Shown: piece by piece, positions 22,487-33,295 of the stretch
Numbering within the stretch: the stretch's first letter is position 1
Layout of the letters: each line of letters starts with the position of its first letter
From: Tilletia caries
Lineage: Eukaryota > Basidiomycota > Exobasidiomycetes > Tilletiales > Tilletiaceae
Assembly (NCBI GenBank): GCA_032718865.1
Contig: JALUTQ010000046.1
Span: forward strand, 310,001-374,000
Direction of reading: 5' to 3'
Length of the DNA stretch: 64,000 nt
Notes under the pieces: model-generated
Database searches by the model: none
What the model was told of the DNA's origin: nothing
What the model saw: the letters and a program-made list of their open reading frames with translations, nothing else
Program-made: the position numbers and the translations under genes

Positions 22487-23013
22487 GAATGGTTGGCCAA
22501 GACAATTGGCGCAAGCCCGATCTGCTCACAACACGTGGTGACAATCAAGCCAGAGCGGGGGGGGGGTGTGCCCCCCCTCGACCCCCTCTAACCTCGACTC
22601 TAACCGTGTTTGTAATCTATTTTGTAATCTCCACCATATCCATCCTACCTGCTCGGGCTCCCGCCCTCACAGACTCGTCTCTAATCCTAACCCTAACCCG
22701 TCACCTTCTAACCCAGCAGGCCCGTCTCTAACTGAGGATTACACAAGCTCTAGCCCAGCATTACAACCAGATTCTTTGTCACCAGAGAAAAAAATTGCAA
22801 TAAGAGGGATTCGAACCTGCGGCATCCACAGATTTAACCAGACGTCCTAACCGCTCGGCCAGAGTGGGCGGCTTTGGATGAAGGCCCTTAATCTTTGGTA
22901 CAATATATCCCATCAAACCACGAAAGACCCAATGACCATATAAAAAGCTTAATTCTCCTTCCACGTGTTTTGAGCAGATCGGGCTTGCGCCAATTGTCTA
23001 GGCCGCCTAATCA
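22487..23013 (+). mobile_element. 527-bp non-autonomous TIR element (MITE-like)
   Basis: Flanked by the 8-bp duplication cccgaagt (22479-22486 and 23014-23021). Inverted repeats of 39 bp with one mismatch lie at 22500-22538 and 22961-22999, about 13 bp inside imperfectly matching ends. No open frame of note. An 8-bp duplication would fit hAT, but the ends do not show an obvious hAT signature. It contains a G9 run (22558-22566), short ctaaccctaaccc tracts near 22686, and a tRNA-like pol III unit on the minus strand. Confidence 0.7.
22785..22868 (-). ncRNA. tRNA-like RNA polymerase III unit (tRNA pseudogene or SINE head)
   Basis: On the minus strand a perfect A box (TGGCCGAGCGG, 22861-22851) and B box (GGTTCGAATCC, 22817-22807) are 33 nt apart, followed by a T7 terminator (about 22786-22792). 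The text resembles a tRNA-Ser/Leu. The acceptor strands do not pair and the T stem has two mismatches, so a working tRNA is unlikely; a short pol III transcript is possible. Confidence 0.5.
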
Positions 23014-23081
23014 CCCGAAGTACTGACTCGGACTGGAAGCAAGAAGCAAGAAGCTGAAAGAAAGACACCGTCCAGATAGAG

Positions 23082-25860
23082 GCTCATTGCGCTGTTGCCG
23101 ACGTTGGGCAAGGTGCTGGAGAAGGTGGTTGCGGTACGACTGGCGAAGTTGGGTCTGGAGAAGGGATGGATTGCGGAGGAGCAGTTTGGAAGTGTCCCTG
23201 GGCGGTCAACATCGGACGCAGCCCTCACATTGGTTCACGATGTGGAGGCGGGGTGGACGCACGCGAAGCCTTTGACGACTTCTGCGCTCACCTTCGACGT
23301 CCAAGGTGCGTATGATGCGGTCCATTACATTCTGCTGATTTGCCATCTCTATGAGCAGGGTGTCCCTCTGCATCTGCTTCGGTGGATCTTGTCGTTCCTT
23401 CTGGAACGACTGGCAGGGATGAGGCTGGATGGCGAGGAGGGGGAAATGCAGGCGGTCAATGTTGGGATTCCGCAGGGCTCACCAGTCTCTCCCATTCTCT
23501 ACATCCTCTTTGTTGCCACTCTCCACAGGTTGTTTGGGCCAGCAGCGATGGACAGGGATCTCCGCCGAGTGCGGCTGATCAGTTACGTGGACGACAACCT
23601 CCTCTATGTGGCATCAAACAATGCGGATCAGAACGCTCGCATCTTGCGGAAGGCGTACAATGAGGCGCACAAGTGGGCCATGGCGAACGGACTACGTTAC
23701 GATGCGGAGAAAAAGGACTTCATCGAGTTCGTGGCGCCCCGGACCTCCTCTGCAGTGGCAGGGAAAATCGAGCTGCGGGATGGCACCGTGGAAGCGGTGG
23801 AGAAGATGGGCAGCTTTCGGTGGCTTGGGGTGCATTTTGACGCACAGTTACGGTTCAAGCAGCATGTTGGAATCATTGCTGCATCGGCAAAGCAAGCGGC
23901 GGGGGGGATGGCAATGCTCATGAACACGCAGAAGGGCATGCGGGTTTCGGATTCCCGTCGTTTGTACATTGCGTGCATCCAATCGAGGTTGACGTATGCG
24001 GCTGCGGTATGGTGGAGAGGAATGGAGAGAGAGGAACCTGGTCGGCCACACACGCGGCGGCGTCGAGGATCTGACGGCCGACTTCAGATTCCACCACCAG
24101 ATGCCGACACAACCAAGAAGAACCCGGAGTCCCTGGCCAATGCCAAGCGGTTGGAGTCCGCGCAGCATGCGGCCTTGCTGCGTGCCTTTCCGGCATTCAA
24201 GACCACCTCGCAGTCATCTCTGCAAGTGGAAGCGGCCTGTCCCCCGATGCGCTTGGTGTTGGATCACTGCTTGGACCGAGCAGCCCTTCGAATTGCGGGC
24301 ATGGACCAACACAACGCGATGCGGGCGCGGGTGACCATCGAGGCGTCAAACGCAAGCGCCATTCTCCCTTCCACAGGCACGAGCAGAGCGACAACACCAC
24401 CAGTCGCGTTCGACCACAGTCGGAACGCTGTGACCCGTCCCTTCAGCACCCGGCTCACAGCACTCGCGCGAAGAGTACCGAGGAACATCGAGCCTGCCAC
24501 AAGCAGTATGCAGCAAGGCTCAGCGGGCGCACTTGGCAACCATCCGCAGGTCTACATTGAAGGCCGTGCCGATTGGAAGCTTCCTGGAGCTGGACAGATG
24601 CTGGAGAGGACCGGGGACAGCAGCTCCATCGAAATCTACACCGATGGATCGCAGCTGGACGACGGCTCCCGAATCTCCGGCGCGGGATGGGTCATCTATC
24701 AAGAAGGCCAAGTCCTCGAGCGAAATCATCAATGCACGGGTCAATTCTGCGAGGTGTTCGATGCGGAAGCGGTTGCCCTCATGCAAAGCACGGTGCGGGG
24801 CATCACTCTGGCGTCTCAACTCAATGCGAAGGAAATTACGGTCTATACGGACAACCAATCGGTCCTACAGTCTCTGCGATCCATGTCCTCAAGATCCAGC
24901 ACACAAGTGTTTGCGGTCCTCTCCCTGCTGCTTCAGACCTATCTGGACGGGAACCCGGACTGCCGGGTCGCCTTTCGTTGGGTGCGAGGACACACGGATG
25001 TTCCAGGAAATGAAGCGGCGGATCATGAGGCCAAGATGGGGGCGGAAGATGGCTGCTTCCAGGCACCAGGGGCTCTCCCGGCAATGGTTACATTTGCAGC
25101 GGCAGCACGGATCAGCCGCGAGAGGCTGCAGTCTGCTTGGCAAGAGCAGTGGAAACGGGCCCGAGAAAAGAAGGAACGGAGCAATACCCCTCTGCCGATC
25201 TACCTGCAGTCCCGCACCGACCCACCTATCCTCCGGGCAACGCGACTTCACGCATCGTTAAAGCGGCGGGAATACGCGCTGATCCTGCAGCTGCGGACGG
25301 GCCATGGGGATTTCAGCGAGTATCACGGGCGATTTCAACATCAGGAAGCGAGAACGACATGCATCTGCGGAGAAGCATTTACTCGGCTTCATCCCCTTCA
25401 ATGCACGGCCTTCGCACACCATTCACCTCTCCTCCAGGACAAGCACGGGGTGCCCCTCGGAGTTGCCGAGCTGCTCGGCAGTGAGCTCGGTGCGCATCAG
25501 CTGGTCCAGTATGCGCGTGCCTCAAAAGCATTCTCAGCGAACCGGACCCGGGTGACCCTTGAGGCCCAAGCCTCATAAGCACTCGGTCATCTTCAAGCCT
25601 CCATGACCATGCCCTCTTTCTCTTATCATTATTCTCTCTTCTCACCATTTCCGCTGCCCCCACCAGTGTAGGCCAGCTGCTATCAGCCTTCCTGAGGACT
25701 TGGCTGGGTATTTGCACTACCCGGTCTCGTTTCCACGCGATCCCCCTTTCTTTCTGCGGCGTATGATGTACTAGTGACTTTCGCGTCTTCGGATGCGGGC
25801 CATATGGCGTGCAGATTCTTTGCCGTCGACGGTCTAATAAACAACCATCATCATCATCAT
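23082..25860 (+). mobile_element. 5'-truncated LINE (non-LTR retrotransposon)
   Basis: Bounded by a 16-bp target duplication caccgtccagatagag (23066-23081 and 25861-25876), with a 3' tail of cat repeats instead of poly(A). The 5' end starts inside the RT domain, the usual outcome of incomplete reverse transcription. It sits in the 5' flank of the aminodeoxychorismate synthase gene. Confidence 0.88.
23095..25578 (+). CDS. LINE RT-RNase H (5'-truncated)
   Basis: 827 codons open with no ATG at the start. The RT begins mid-domain (IALLPTLGKVLEKVV), then EEQFGSVPGRST, FDVQGAYDAV (motif A), VNVGIPQGSPVSPILY and ISYVDDNLLYV (motif C). An RNase H follows (EIYTDGSQLDDGS, EVFDAEAVALMQS, VYTDNQSVLQSL, RWVRGHTDVPGNEAADHEAK), then a C-terminal Cys/His segment (CICGEAFTRLHPLQC). 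The order RT-RNase H suits I/Tad-type LINEs. Endonuclease and ORF1 are missing because of the truncation. Unlike the multi-copy elements nearby, this frame has no homopolymer break. Immobile without its 5' half. Confidence 0.85.
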   Translation: MPTLGKVLEKVVAVRLAKLGLEKGWIAEEQFGSVPGRSTSDAALTLVHDVEAGWTHAKPLTTSALTFDVQGAYDAVHYILLICHLYEQGVPLHLLRWILSFLLERLAGMRLDGEEGEMQAVNVGIPQGSPVSPILYILFVATLHRLFGPAAMDRDLRRVRLISYVDDNLLYVASNNADQNARILRKAYNEAHKWAMANGLRYDAEKKDFIEFVAPRTSSAVAGKIELRDGTVEAVEKMGSFRWLGVHFDAQLRFKQHVGIIAASAKQAAGGMAMLMNTQKGMRVSDSRRLYIACIQSRLTYAAAVWWRGMEREEPGRPHTRRRRGSDGRLQIPPPDADTTKKNPESLANAKRLESAQHAALLRAFPAFKTTSQSSLQVEAACPPMRLVLDHCLDRAALRIAGMDQHNAMRARVTIEASNASAILPSTGTSRATTPPVAFDHSRNAVTRPFSTRLTALARRVPRNIEPATSSMQQGSAGALGNHPQVYIEGRADWKLPGAGQMLERTGDSSSIEIYTDGSQLDDGSRISGAGWVIYQEGQVLERNHQCTGQFCEVFDAEAVALMQSTVRGITLASQLNAKEITVYTDNQSVLQSLRSMSSRSSTQVFAVLSLLLQTYLDGNPDCRVAFRWVRGHTDVPGNEAADHEAKMGAEDGCFQAPGALPAMVTFAAAARISRERLQSAWQEQWKRAREKKERSNTPLPIYLQSRTDPPILRATRLHASLKRREYALILQLRTGHGDFSEYHGRFQHQEARTTCICGEAFTRLHPLQCTAFAHHSPLLQDKHGVPLGVAELLGSELGAHQLVQYARASKAFSANRTRVTLEAQAS

Positions 25861-26020
25861 CACCGTCCAGATAGAGAGGATTCGGAGACAGCGTCGTCTG
25901 CTCAGTGCTCAGCGCTCCGCCTCGTGCTCGGCCTGCTCGCGCATTCGAATCTTGCGGTGAGCCACAGCTCTTGCGCTCCGGACGGTCCTGGCCAAATCGC
26001 TCCTTCTCATTTCTCGGACG

Positions 26021-29000
26021 ATGAGCGTCGATAGCGTCCACAGTCGCGCAAAGACGGGAGCGCCGGCCTCGGACTGGGCTCCCCGTCTGCTCATAATCGA
26101 CCACTACGACTCCTACACCGCAAACCTGCTCACCCTCCTCCCCGCCGGAGTATGCGCAACCACTATCATCTTACAGCATACCGACGAGCGACTTGCAGAT
26201 CCAGCACGGTACGCTCTCGAGGTTGCGCCCTTCATCGATGCTATCATCATCAGCCCCGGTCCGGGCTCTCCGGAGAATACGTCCGATTTCGGGACGGCGG
26301 CGCGCATTTTGCAGGACTGTATGCGCGTGGTTGATGATGAAGACCAAATTACGTCTCTTCGGCTGCCTGTCTTGGGCGTCTGCTTGGGTCATCAAGGCAT
26401 CGCATGTGCGGGTGGGGCACGGCTCAAAAGGGCTCGTCTGCTGCAGCATGGCTCCCAAAGCTCTCTGCAATGGTCTAGCGCTGACAGCGGGCGGTTCGGA
26501 GGGATGGGAACGGATCTGTTCGCGGGGGTGCCGGAGGGCGCCACTGTCGTTCGGTACAATAGTCTCGTTGTGGACGAGCAAAGTGAGTAAGGTATTTTTG
26601 GCTCAGTATGCAGTATGTATGCGCTGATTTCGTGTGGTCCTTCTGCAGCATTGCCTTCGTTCTTGCGCGTCACCGCATGGGCCATGGATCCCGCACCGAG
26701 AACCCATGTTCCCTCGCCTAGTCCACAATTTCTGGCGTCGTATGCGGGACCTCAGCCTGCGCCAAATGGCCTGGCTTCTACATCACTGTCCACCTCCTCT
26801 TCGTTATCAATACCAGAAGGCGAAGGCGAACGGATCGTTATGGGGATACAGCACGCGTCGCTTCCGATCTTTGGCGTACAGTTTCACCCGGAGTCCATCG
26901 AGAGCACATTTGGGGCACAAATGATGCGCAATTTCCTCGCCTCTGCCCAGGAGTTCTGGTCACGGACAGGCCTCGCTGGCCCGGCTCGGTCAGCCGCATT
27001 GTCACGGCGGCGGGCATGGGATACAGCGCAGGGTCTGCCTCACCACCTTCTGCCCAGAGGTCTGCAACATCAGGCGACGAGCTACAAATTGGACGCATGT
27101 ATCGCCGCGAATGTGCATGATCGACCGCAATCTGCACAGAGCGATGTGAGCTCGACGAGCTGTCCCTCCAGTGCAGCATCGCTAGCAAACGGAAGCAGTC
27201 TTCTCGCTCTGCCGAACTCCTCTTCCACATCGATCACCACCGTCTCAGTGGACTCCCACTCGTATCAACGTTCACCGCCAGGAAGTCCGCCTTTGGACAA
27301 ACTACCAGCACAACACGATAGCTTGCTGGAAGGATCACAATGCCGATGGCGAGTCGTGTCCCAGCTCTTTACTACATCACCGACTGAGCAACTCCCGACA
27401 GCTCTCGATGCGCCTCAAATCTTTGATCGACTGTTCCGCCGGCAAAACGCATCCTCAGTCGGCAGCGTCTGGCTGGACAGCGCTCGTCCTCATGACCCAC
27501 ATAGTCGGTATTCGTACATGGCCAGCCCACGCTTTATGCTGTCGTATACCACAACAACACGAACCGTAAAGGTACGATCTGACCAGTCTGCCTCGCCTGA
27601 CGCCGGTTACGGGATCACACTGGCTCCCGGCACGACGTTTTGGGACTGGCTGAATCAACTGCAAACAGATTTGCAGCAAAGAACTTCCCTCGCGCCGACG
27701 GTTCTTCAGGATGAAGTTACTCTGCCGAATGAAGGATCACCGGATTCAGCTTCAGTCGGGATCGAAGAACAGGATCGAGATGCGACCGTGTTCAAGGGCG
27801 GTTTCACGGGATACTTCGGTTACGAAATGAAAGCCGAAAGTCTAGGGATGGAGCACGCTACACTCGGCGGATCTACGACCTCTGACGCCGATTTCATGTT
27901 CTGCGACAAGGTGCTTTGCTACGACCACATCGCAAATCGGTGGACGGCATACGCTGTGGTGAGCCAGGATGAGGCTGGATGGGGCACTGCGGGCGGGGCT
28001 TCTTCCTCCTCTCAAGCATGTCTCAGCTCCCTGGCTCAAGTTCAACGGGCGATATCCAGGCCTGAGAAGACTCTCAAGAACCCTAAAGGAGACACTCTGA
28101 TGTGCGACACCGAAGTCGGTGCGGCCGCGTGGTTCAACACGGTCTCTGCCGTCCTGCACGAAATTGCTGCGGCAGGGCCTCAGCGTGCAGCACTCTTCCA
28201 TGCCAGTTTGCATTCGCAAAGCCTGCCAACGCTACACGGTGATGACACCCAGAGGACCTATCGGGACAAGGTTGAGATGGCACGCAAGTTCATCGCCGCT
28301 GGCGAGAGCTACGAACTCTGCATCACCACCGCTTTCCGAGGAAAACGAGCACCAATCCCTCCGCGGGCTTCCGAGGCGGAGGCAGATCGCGATCACTTTG
28401 GACTCTACTGCGCTTTGCGTCAGAAGAATGCCGCGCCTTACTCGGCATACCTCCAACTACCTCCGATTGAGGGTTCTGCCTCAGGCCCGGACGGGCGCGG
28501 TCGTGCCATCCTAAGCACCAGTCCCGAGCGGTTCATGCGCGTGCTGCGATCCGGCGAAGTGGAGATGAAGCCGATCAAGGGAACTCTGGCGCGGGCTGGA
28601 TTCGCGAAAGGCGAGGAGCACATGTTACCGCTCACCGCGGGGGATGCCATGCTTTCGCCATCGGAACGGGCCGAGGAGCTGAGAAAGGGGGCTTGGAGGC
28701 AAGAACAAGATCTGAGGCGACGTGCCAAGCTCGCGGCGGACCCGAAGGAACGGGGAGAGAACCTGATGGTGAGTCTAATTCGAGCGTTACGAGAAGCCAA
28801 AACCTTACCGATCTTTTCTGTCCACGAGCAGATCGTCGACTTAATACGAGCCGACTTGCTCTCCTTCTGCCATCCGTCCTCGGTGCGAGTGCCCAAACTC
28901 ATGCGTGTGGAGTCGTATGCCACCATCCATCAGCTGGTCACCACGGTCCGCGGCCAATTACGACCAGGAGTCAGCTCGGTAGAGGCACTACGACGCTGTT

Positions 29001-29411
29001 TCCCGCCAGGCAGCATGACGGGTGCGCCGAAACGCCGAAGCGTCCAGATTTTGGAGCATCTCGAAGGACACGGCCGTCAGCGCTCGGAGGAATACCCGGG
29101 ACGGAGACCGCAGAGGGGCATTTATTCGGGCGCTCTGGGCTGGCTCGGCGTCGATGGAGCTGCCGACTTTGCTGTGGTCATCCGGACTGCTGTGGCTGAA
29201 GGCGATGGTGAGCTTATGTCTCTTCCTCCGCGTTTGCATACCCGCCCCCGCTTATCTGCTGATTGACCCTTTGATGATTGCCCCCCTTGTTCTCACAGAT
29301 ATCTCCGTCGGGGCCGGCGGTGCTGTCACCTTCTTGTCCAGCGCTAACGGCGAGCTGTCGGAGATGCTCGACAAGGCACGGTCTGTGGGACCCATCTCGA
29401 TGTCGACCTGA
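26021..29411 (+). CDS. ABZ1: Aminodeoxychorismate synthase (PabA-PabB fusion)
   Basis: Makes 4-amino-4-deoxychorismate from chorismate and glutamine, the first committed step to p-aminobenzoate and folate. Four exons: 26021-26582, 26649-28768, 28832-29207 and 29299-29411, giving 1,056 residues. The third intron (28769-28831) is 63 nt without a stop and easily missed; its removal yields RGENLM-IVDLIRADLLSFC as in the family. The N-terminal glutaminase has LLIIDHYDSYTANL, the nucleophile in GVCLGHQ (about residue 121) and FGVQFHPES. The C-terminal chorismate-binding part has PIKGT (Lys, as in PabB; anthranilate synthases have PIAGT) and GSMTGAPKRRS. A Ser-rich linker joins them. The 5' flank ends at a LINE 160 bp upstream of the ATG, so the promoter may be altered. 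Confidence 0.92.
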
Positions 29412-30348
29412 AGCTTGAAGACGGACGGACCGCAGCTTCGACATACCACACCTAGACGGCGTTCAAGCACTTCCCAAGGAGTCCACCGGCGACCTCCCGC
29501 CCGCATCGTCGTAGACGTCCCTTCCGGCTTCCTGTAACTGTAATCTGCATGCTTCCCCATTCCTGCTTGCCCTCGTACCACCACCCAAATGCATTCGTAT
29601 CATCCCAGACCTGTCCCTCATCTCACGAAGCCACTCCAGGATCCTGGAGTGGGCTCGAGATGAAAGGGGAGGATCCTTGTCGGGTCATTTCCGCTTCTCG
29701 AAACCTTATTCGGACCAGACAAAACTCGACCGTGAACGTCCCCAAGGCGAGACGGATTTCCACCACGAGCCGACCCTTCTTCCCGCAACCTCATCGGATC
29801 CTCCTAAGACCAGCTTCTCTTCGTCGCGCACACTCCCGACGCCATTCTCCTCGCCCCCGTACCAACGTCGAGGTCAGTCCCGAGGTCGTCGTCAACTGCG
29901 TCTTGAACAAACAAGCAGCTCATCGTCGTCGCCGTCCTACCACAGGCCCAAGCCATCGTACCATCTCGTCGTCCGTCGGTCAAGGCAGGACCCGATACAC
30001 CAGCGCAACCACCAGCTGCGCGCCCGCCCCTCCCCTCTTCGAGCTCGTCCGCAAGTCTTGCCGGTATCGACTGTCCTTCTACTCCAACATCGAACGGAGC
30101 TTAGGGGCCTCTCGAGCTGCACGGCCTCGTCGTCCCACCCATCGACCCCCTCAAGACACGCGCACCCCTCAGCACCAAGGCCCACACTACGCCGGACCTG
30201 AAGACCTTGCTCGCTTCTCCCCCTTCAGCTGAAGAAGCCAGAACGAACCACAGACGGAGCCAGACTTCGCATCAACGCTGCTATCACCGCTCACGTTCCA
30301 CTACGATTCCGTCGCCATCAATCCACACCAACTACACCTTGCGCAGCC
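29412..30348 (+). other. Intergenic / long 5' leader upstream of the Zn2Cys6 factor
   Basis: 937 bp with no gene I can support. An open frame at 29549-30232 is Arg/Ser/Pro-rich and looks like chance in GC-rich DNA. A perfect 22-bp palindrome lies at 29631-29652, centred on ggatcc. Confidence 0.5.
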
Positions 30349-32139
30349 ATGGACATCTACGATCATATGGACGCGTACTACGCTCCATCTCCCGCCCTTT
30401 CCGTCAAGACCGAGCCCGATGACGACGACGCTTACCTCCCACCACCCCACCAAAGCAAGTCGGAGCAGTTCGCTGAGGACTTCCACGACTTCTTCCATTG
30501 CTCCCAGCTCAGCGCGAGCGACGCCGATGGCGCTGTCGGAGAAGGAGACGAGGAGCAGGAGGAGGAGCAGGAAGAGGATGCTGGCATGCACATGACGCAC
30601 AACCAGCTCGCTGTCAAGCTCGAGCCCACGGAGCATGCGATAGGGAGCACAATCCAGGTATGTATTCCAACATCGCAAGAATCAGACGACCTGTGTGACT
30701 GACAGACAGGCCCCTTCTTCTCCCACCTCCAGTACGGTCCAAGTGGCAACTACGGGATGTTTAACCTTGGCTCCGTCGTCGTCAAATCAGAGCCATCTTC
30801 GGTCAGTCGTCTCGCATCTCCCTCCCCCCCCCCTCTCTCTCTCTCTGCCATGCCAGTCACTGCTTCCGTTGCTGATTCTTCTCTCGCTTCTCCTCCTCCC
30901 TCGCTGCAGTCTTCAATGCCTGTCGAGAATTCGTCTGGCGCTTACGACAATTGGCCGCCCCTCACGCCCGGCTGTCTGTCGAGCCTCGCATCCTCACAGC
31001 AGTCTGGCGTGGTCTGGCCCAGTTTCGTGCCTGCTGTGAGTTGAACCCTGCTCCCTACTTCTGCTCCCCCTGTCCCTGCTCATGTCACACACTGATTTGA
31101 CTACCTCTGACATCGTACTGACAAAATCTATTCTCCCTTTTCTTCCGAACAACAGACCGTTCACCCAAATGATACGTTGTTGCCGGCGAGCGGGGGCGCC
31201 GCGGTGGAGCCGTCGCTTCTTCTCGCCAGCTCCTTCGGTGTCCCGCTCTCGAGAGCGGTCTCGCAGCCGTCCTCCTGCCACCCTGTCGCTTCATCCTCCT
31301 CCCACGCCTCGTCCTCTTCGTTGTTCACCTCGTCCTCGTCCTCGTCGTCCTCGTCCTCCTCGTCCTCCTCGTCCTCCTCCTCATCGTCGACTCAAGCATC
31401 ATCGCTGGCGTCAGCGCAGATGCCGGCTGATGATGCCGCTGAGACTGCTGCTGCGTGAGTGTTGCTTCTACAATTAAAGTTGGTGCACACATACTCAGAA
31501 CTCAGTACTCCATTCTTTCCCAACAGCCAAGCCCAAGCCGAACTGCGTAGCATCGTCCAGGATCGCCTGGACGAATCTACGCAGCGGCGGAAGGGCAAGG
31601 TCGAGACCGGCCACCATAGGAAGGCCAGGGAGGTCTTCGCAGACCCGGCAGCAAGGCTACGTCTCGCCGCCGAAACTGAGGCCTTCGGCGGCAGAGCGTG
31701 TAGCGGCTGCCGCAGAGGAGGGAAGAGATGTATAGTGCGACCGCGTGCGCATACGAAGTGCTTTCAATGCGTACTTCAGGGTCTCACCTGCGACATCAAA
31801 ATTCGATCGAAGTCTGTCGGCTCTCGGCCCGTGGGGCCGAAGGTTCCGACGCCACGTGGCCGAGCTTCAAGCGCCCTTAAAGTCTTGGTCCATTCACCCC
31901 ATCTGCACGCCTCCCACCATGACAACCTCTCCCATCAGCTGCAGATCATCCGCCACACTGCTTCTACATCCTCCACACCTTTCTTTCTACATCAGCTTCT
32001 TCAGGAGGGAGAACACCTGCTCACCCGCTGGGACTGGGTGGCAGACAGGCCAGCTAACCAACTTTCCGCCTTTGGTCTCAGCCGGAGTTTCACGGACTCT
32101 TGCTGCGCACGGGCCCCCTCCCACACCCTCCACTCTTAG
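30349..32139 (+). CDS. Putative transcription factor with a late Zn(II)2Cys6 cluster
   Basis: Four exons: 30349-30657, 30733-31035, 31156-31454 and 31527-32139; 507 residues. The binuclear-cluster pattern C-x2-C-x6-C-x9-C-x2-C-x6-C (CSGCRRGGKRC ... CFQCVLQGLTC) lies at about residues 361-390, preceded by a basic region (QRRKGKVETGHHRKAR). The N-terminal half is acidic and Ser-rich, with a poly-Ser run from a cctcgt repeat (about 31315-31390). Three short VKxEP motifs (VKTEP, VKLEP, VKSEP) fit the SUMO consensus. Fungal Zn2Cys6 proteins usually carry the cluster near the N-terminus, so this arrangement is unusual. An extra in-frame intron at 30802-30909 is possible. Target genes unknown; nuclear location inferred. 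Confidence 0.65.
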
Positions 32140-33227
32140 CTCTTCCGATTTTTTCCCACCTCCACCATCATCGCCAGTGTGTCGCGAACCCACTGTTCAA
32201 CCGAGGGCCGACTTCCGCGCTACAATCTGACCGCCCTGTGTTTTGCCATCTCCCCTTCCAAAATATCCTCGACCGTTCCGGCGACCCCCACGAAATGCCC
32301 CCGCCGGCAGATCAATTGCGATTGTTGAACAAGAGGGCGACCGTCGAGTCTACACGAATTCCCGGATTGCGATTCCGAAAATAACCGGTGAACCAAACAA
32401 AGTGTGACAATCCCCCAAAAAAATTTTGACATACCGAATTTTAAAATTTTCTCATAAATCCAAAAATCATGATGTCATTTGTCATGTTGGTGACGACACC
32501 TCTGTTATGAAATGGGCTAGTCTTTCTCGTCCAGAATTTTTTTTTCAAATTTTTTTCACGCCCTATATTTTTAAAAGTGCTTTTGGCGGCAAAAAAAAAT
32601 CTCTTCTTTTTTGAAACATTTGGCATCACGATCGGAAAGGGACATGAGCAGGCTAATTTAGAAAAGCGGGAGACTCTCGACGCGGCATCGGTGCTGTTGT
32701 AAAAATCAGGAAATGAGAAAAATATGTTATGGAACGTGATGTAGATGGGACCAGTATGGCGTCAGAACAGGTTTCAGGTTTTTCAACGGAATCGAGATTT
32801 TTTTTCCGCCGTTGGCACCGTCGGCCGTCGCTGCCGTTGTGCACCACTTAATCAAACGAGAGAGGGGTATCATCCCTCGGGAAACGAGAGAGGATGTTGG
32901 TAAGAAAGTGGGCGCTAGAATTTAGAAATTACGTGTTGTCACTTGTCCGTACAGAAAACCGGAAACATTTGTGAATTGACTGTTAAGTTAGCGATCCAAA
33001 GTTGAGAATAAAACCGGTAACATTTCGGATGCGTGCGAGGGAAAGGGAGAGTTCTGTTAGCTACGCTACGGTTGCCTCGCAGGCGCCGCTGATATGTAGC
33101 TGACTCGCAAGTGCGAAGGTGAACAGGCTCCCTTTGTTCTGGGTCTCTTCATTCCCTTTGTCCCGGTGCTACCATGTTTCGTGTCTCATGCCCTCGAGGC
33201 AGGTCTCCCAGATTTACCCCCTTCCCC

Positions 33228-33295
<68 letters not shown>

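Noticed and set aside
22682..22700. Interstitial telomere (ccctaa repeats)
   Set aside because: Only two to three adjacent units, within C/T-rich text of a TIR element; too short to claim.
22785..22868. Functional tRNA gene on the minus strand
   Set aside because: A and B boxes and terminator are present, but the acceptor stem cannot pair and the T stem has mismatches.
29549..30232. 227-codon open frame upstream of the Zn2Cys6 factor
   Set aside because: Arg/Ser/Pro/His-rich without conserved character; likely chance in GC-rich leader sequence.
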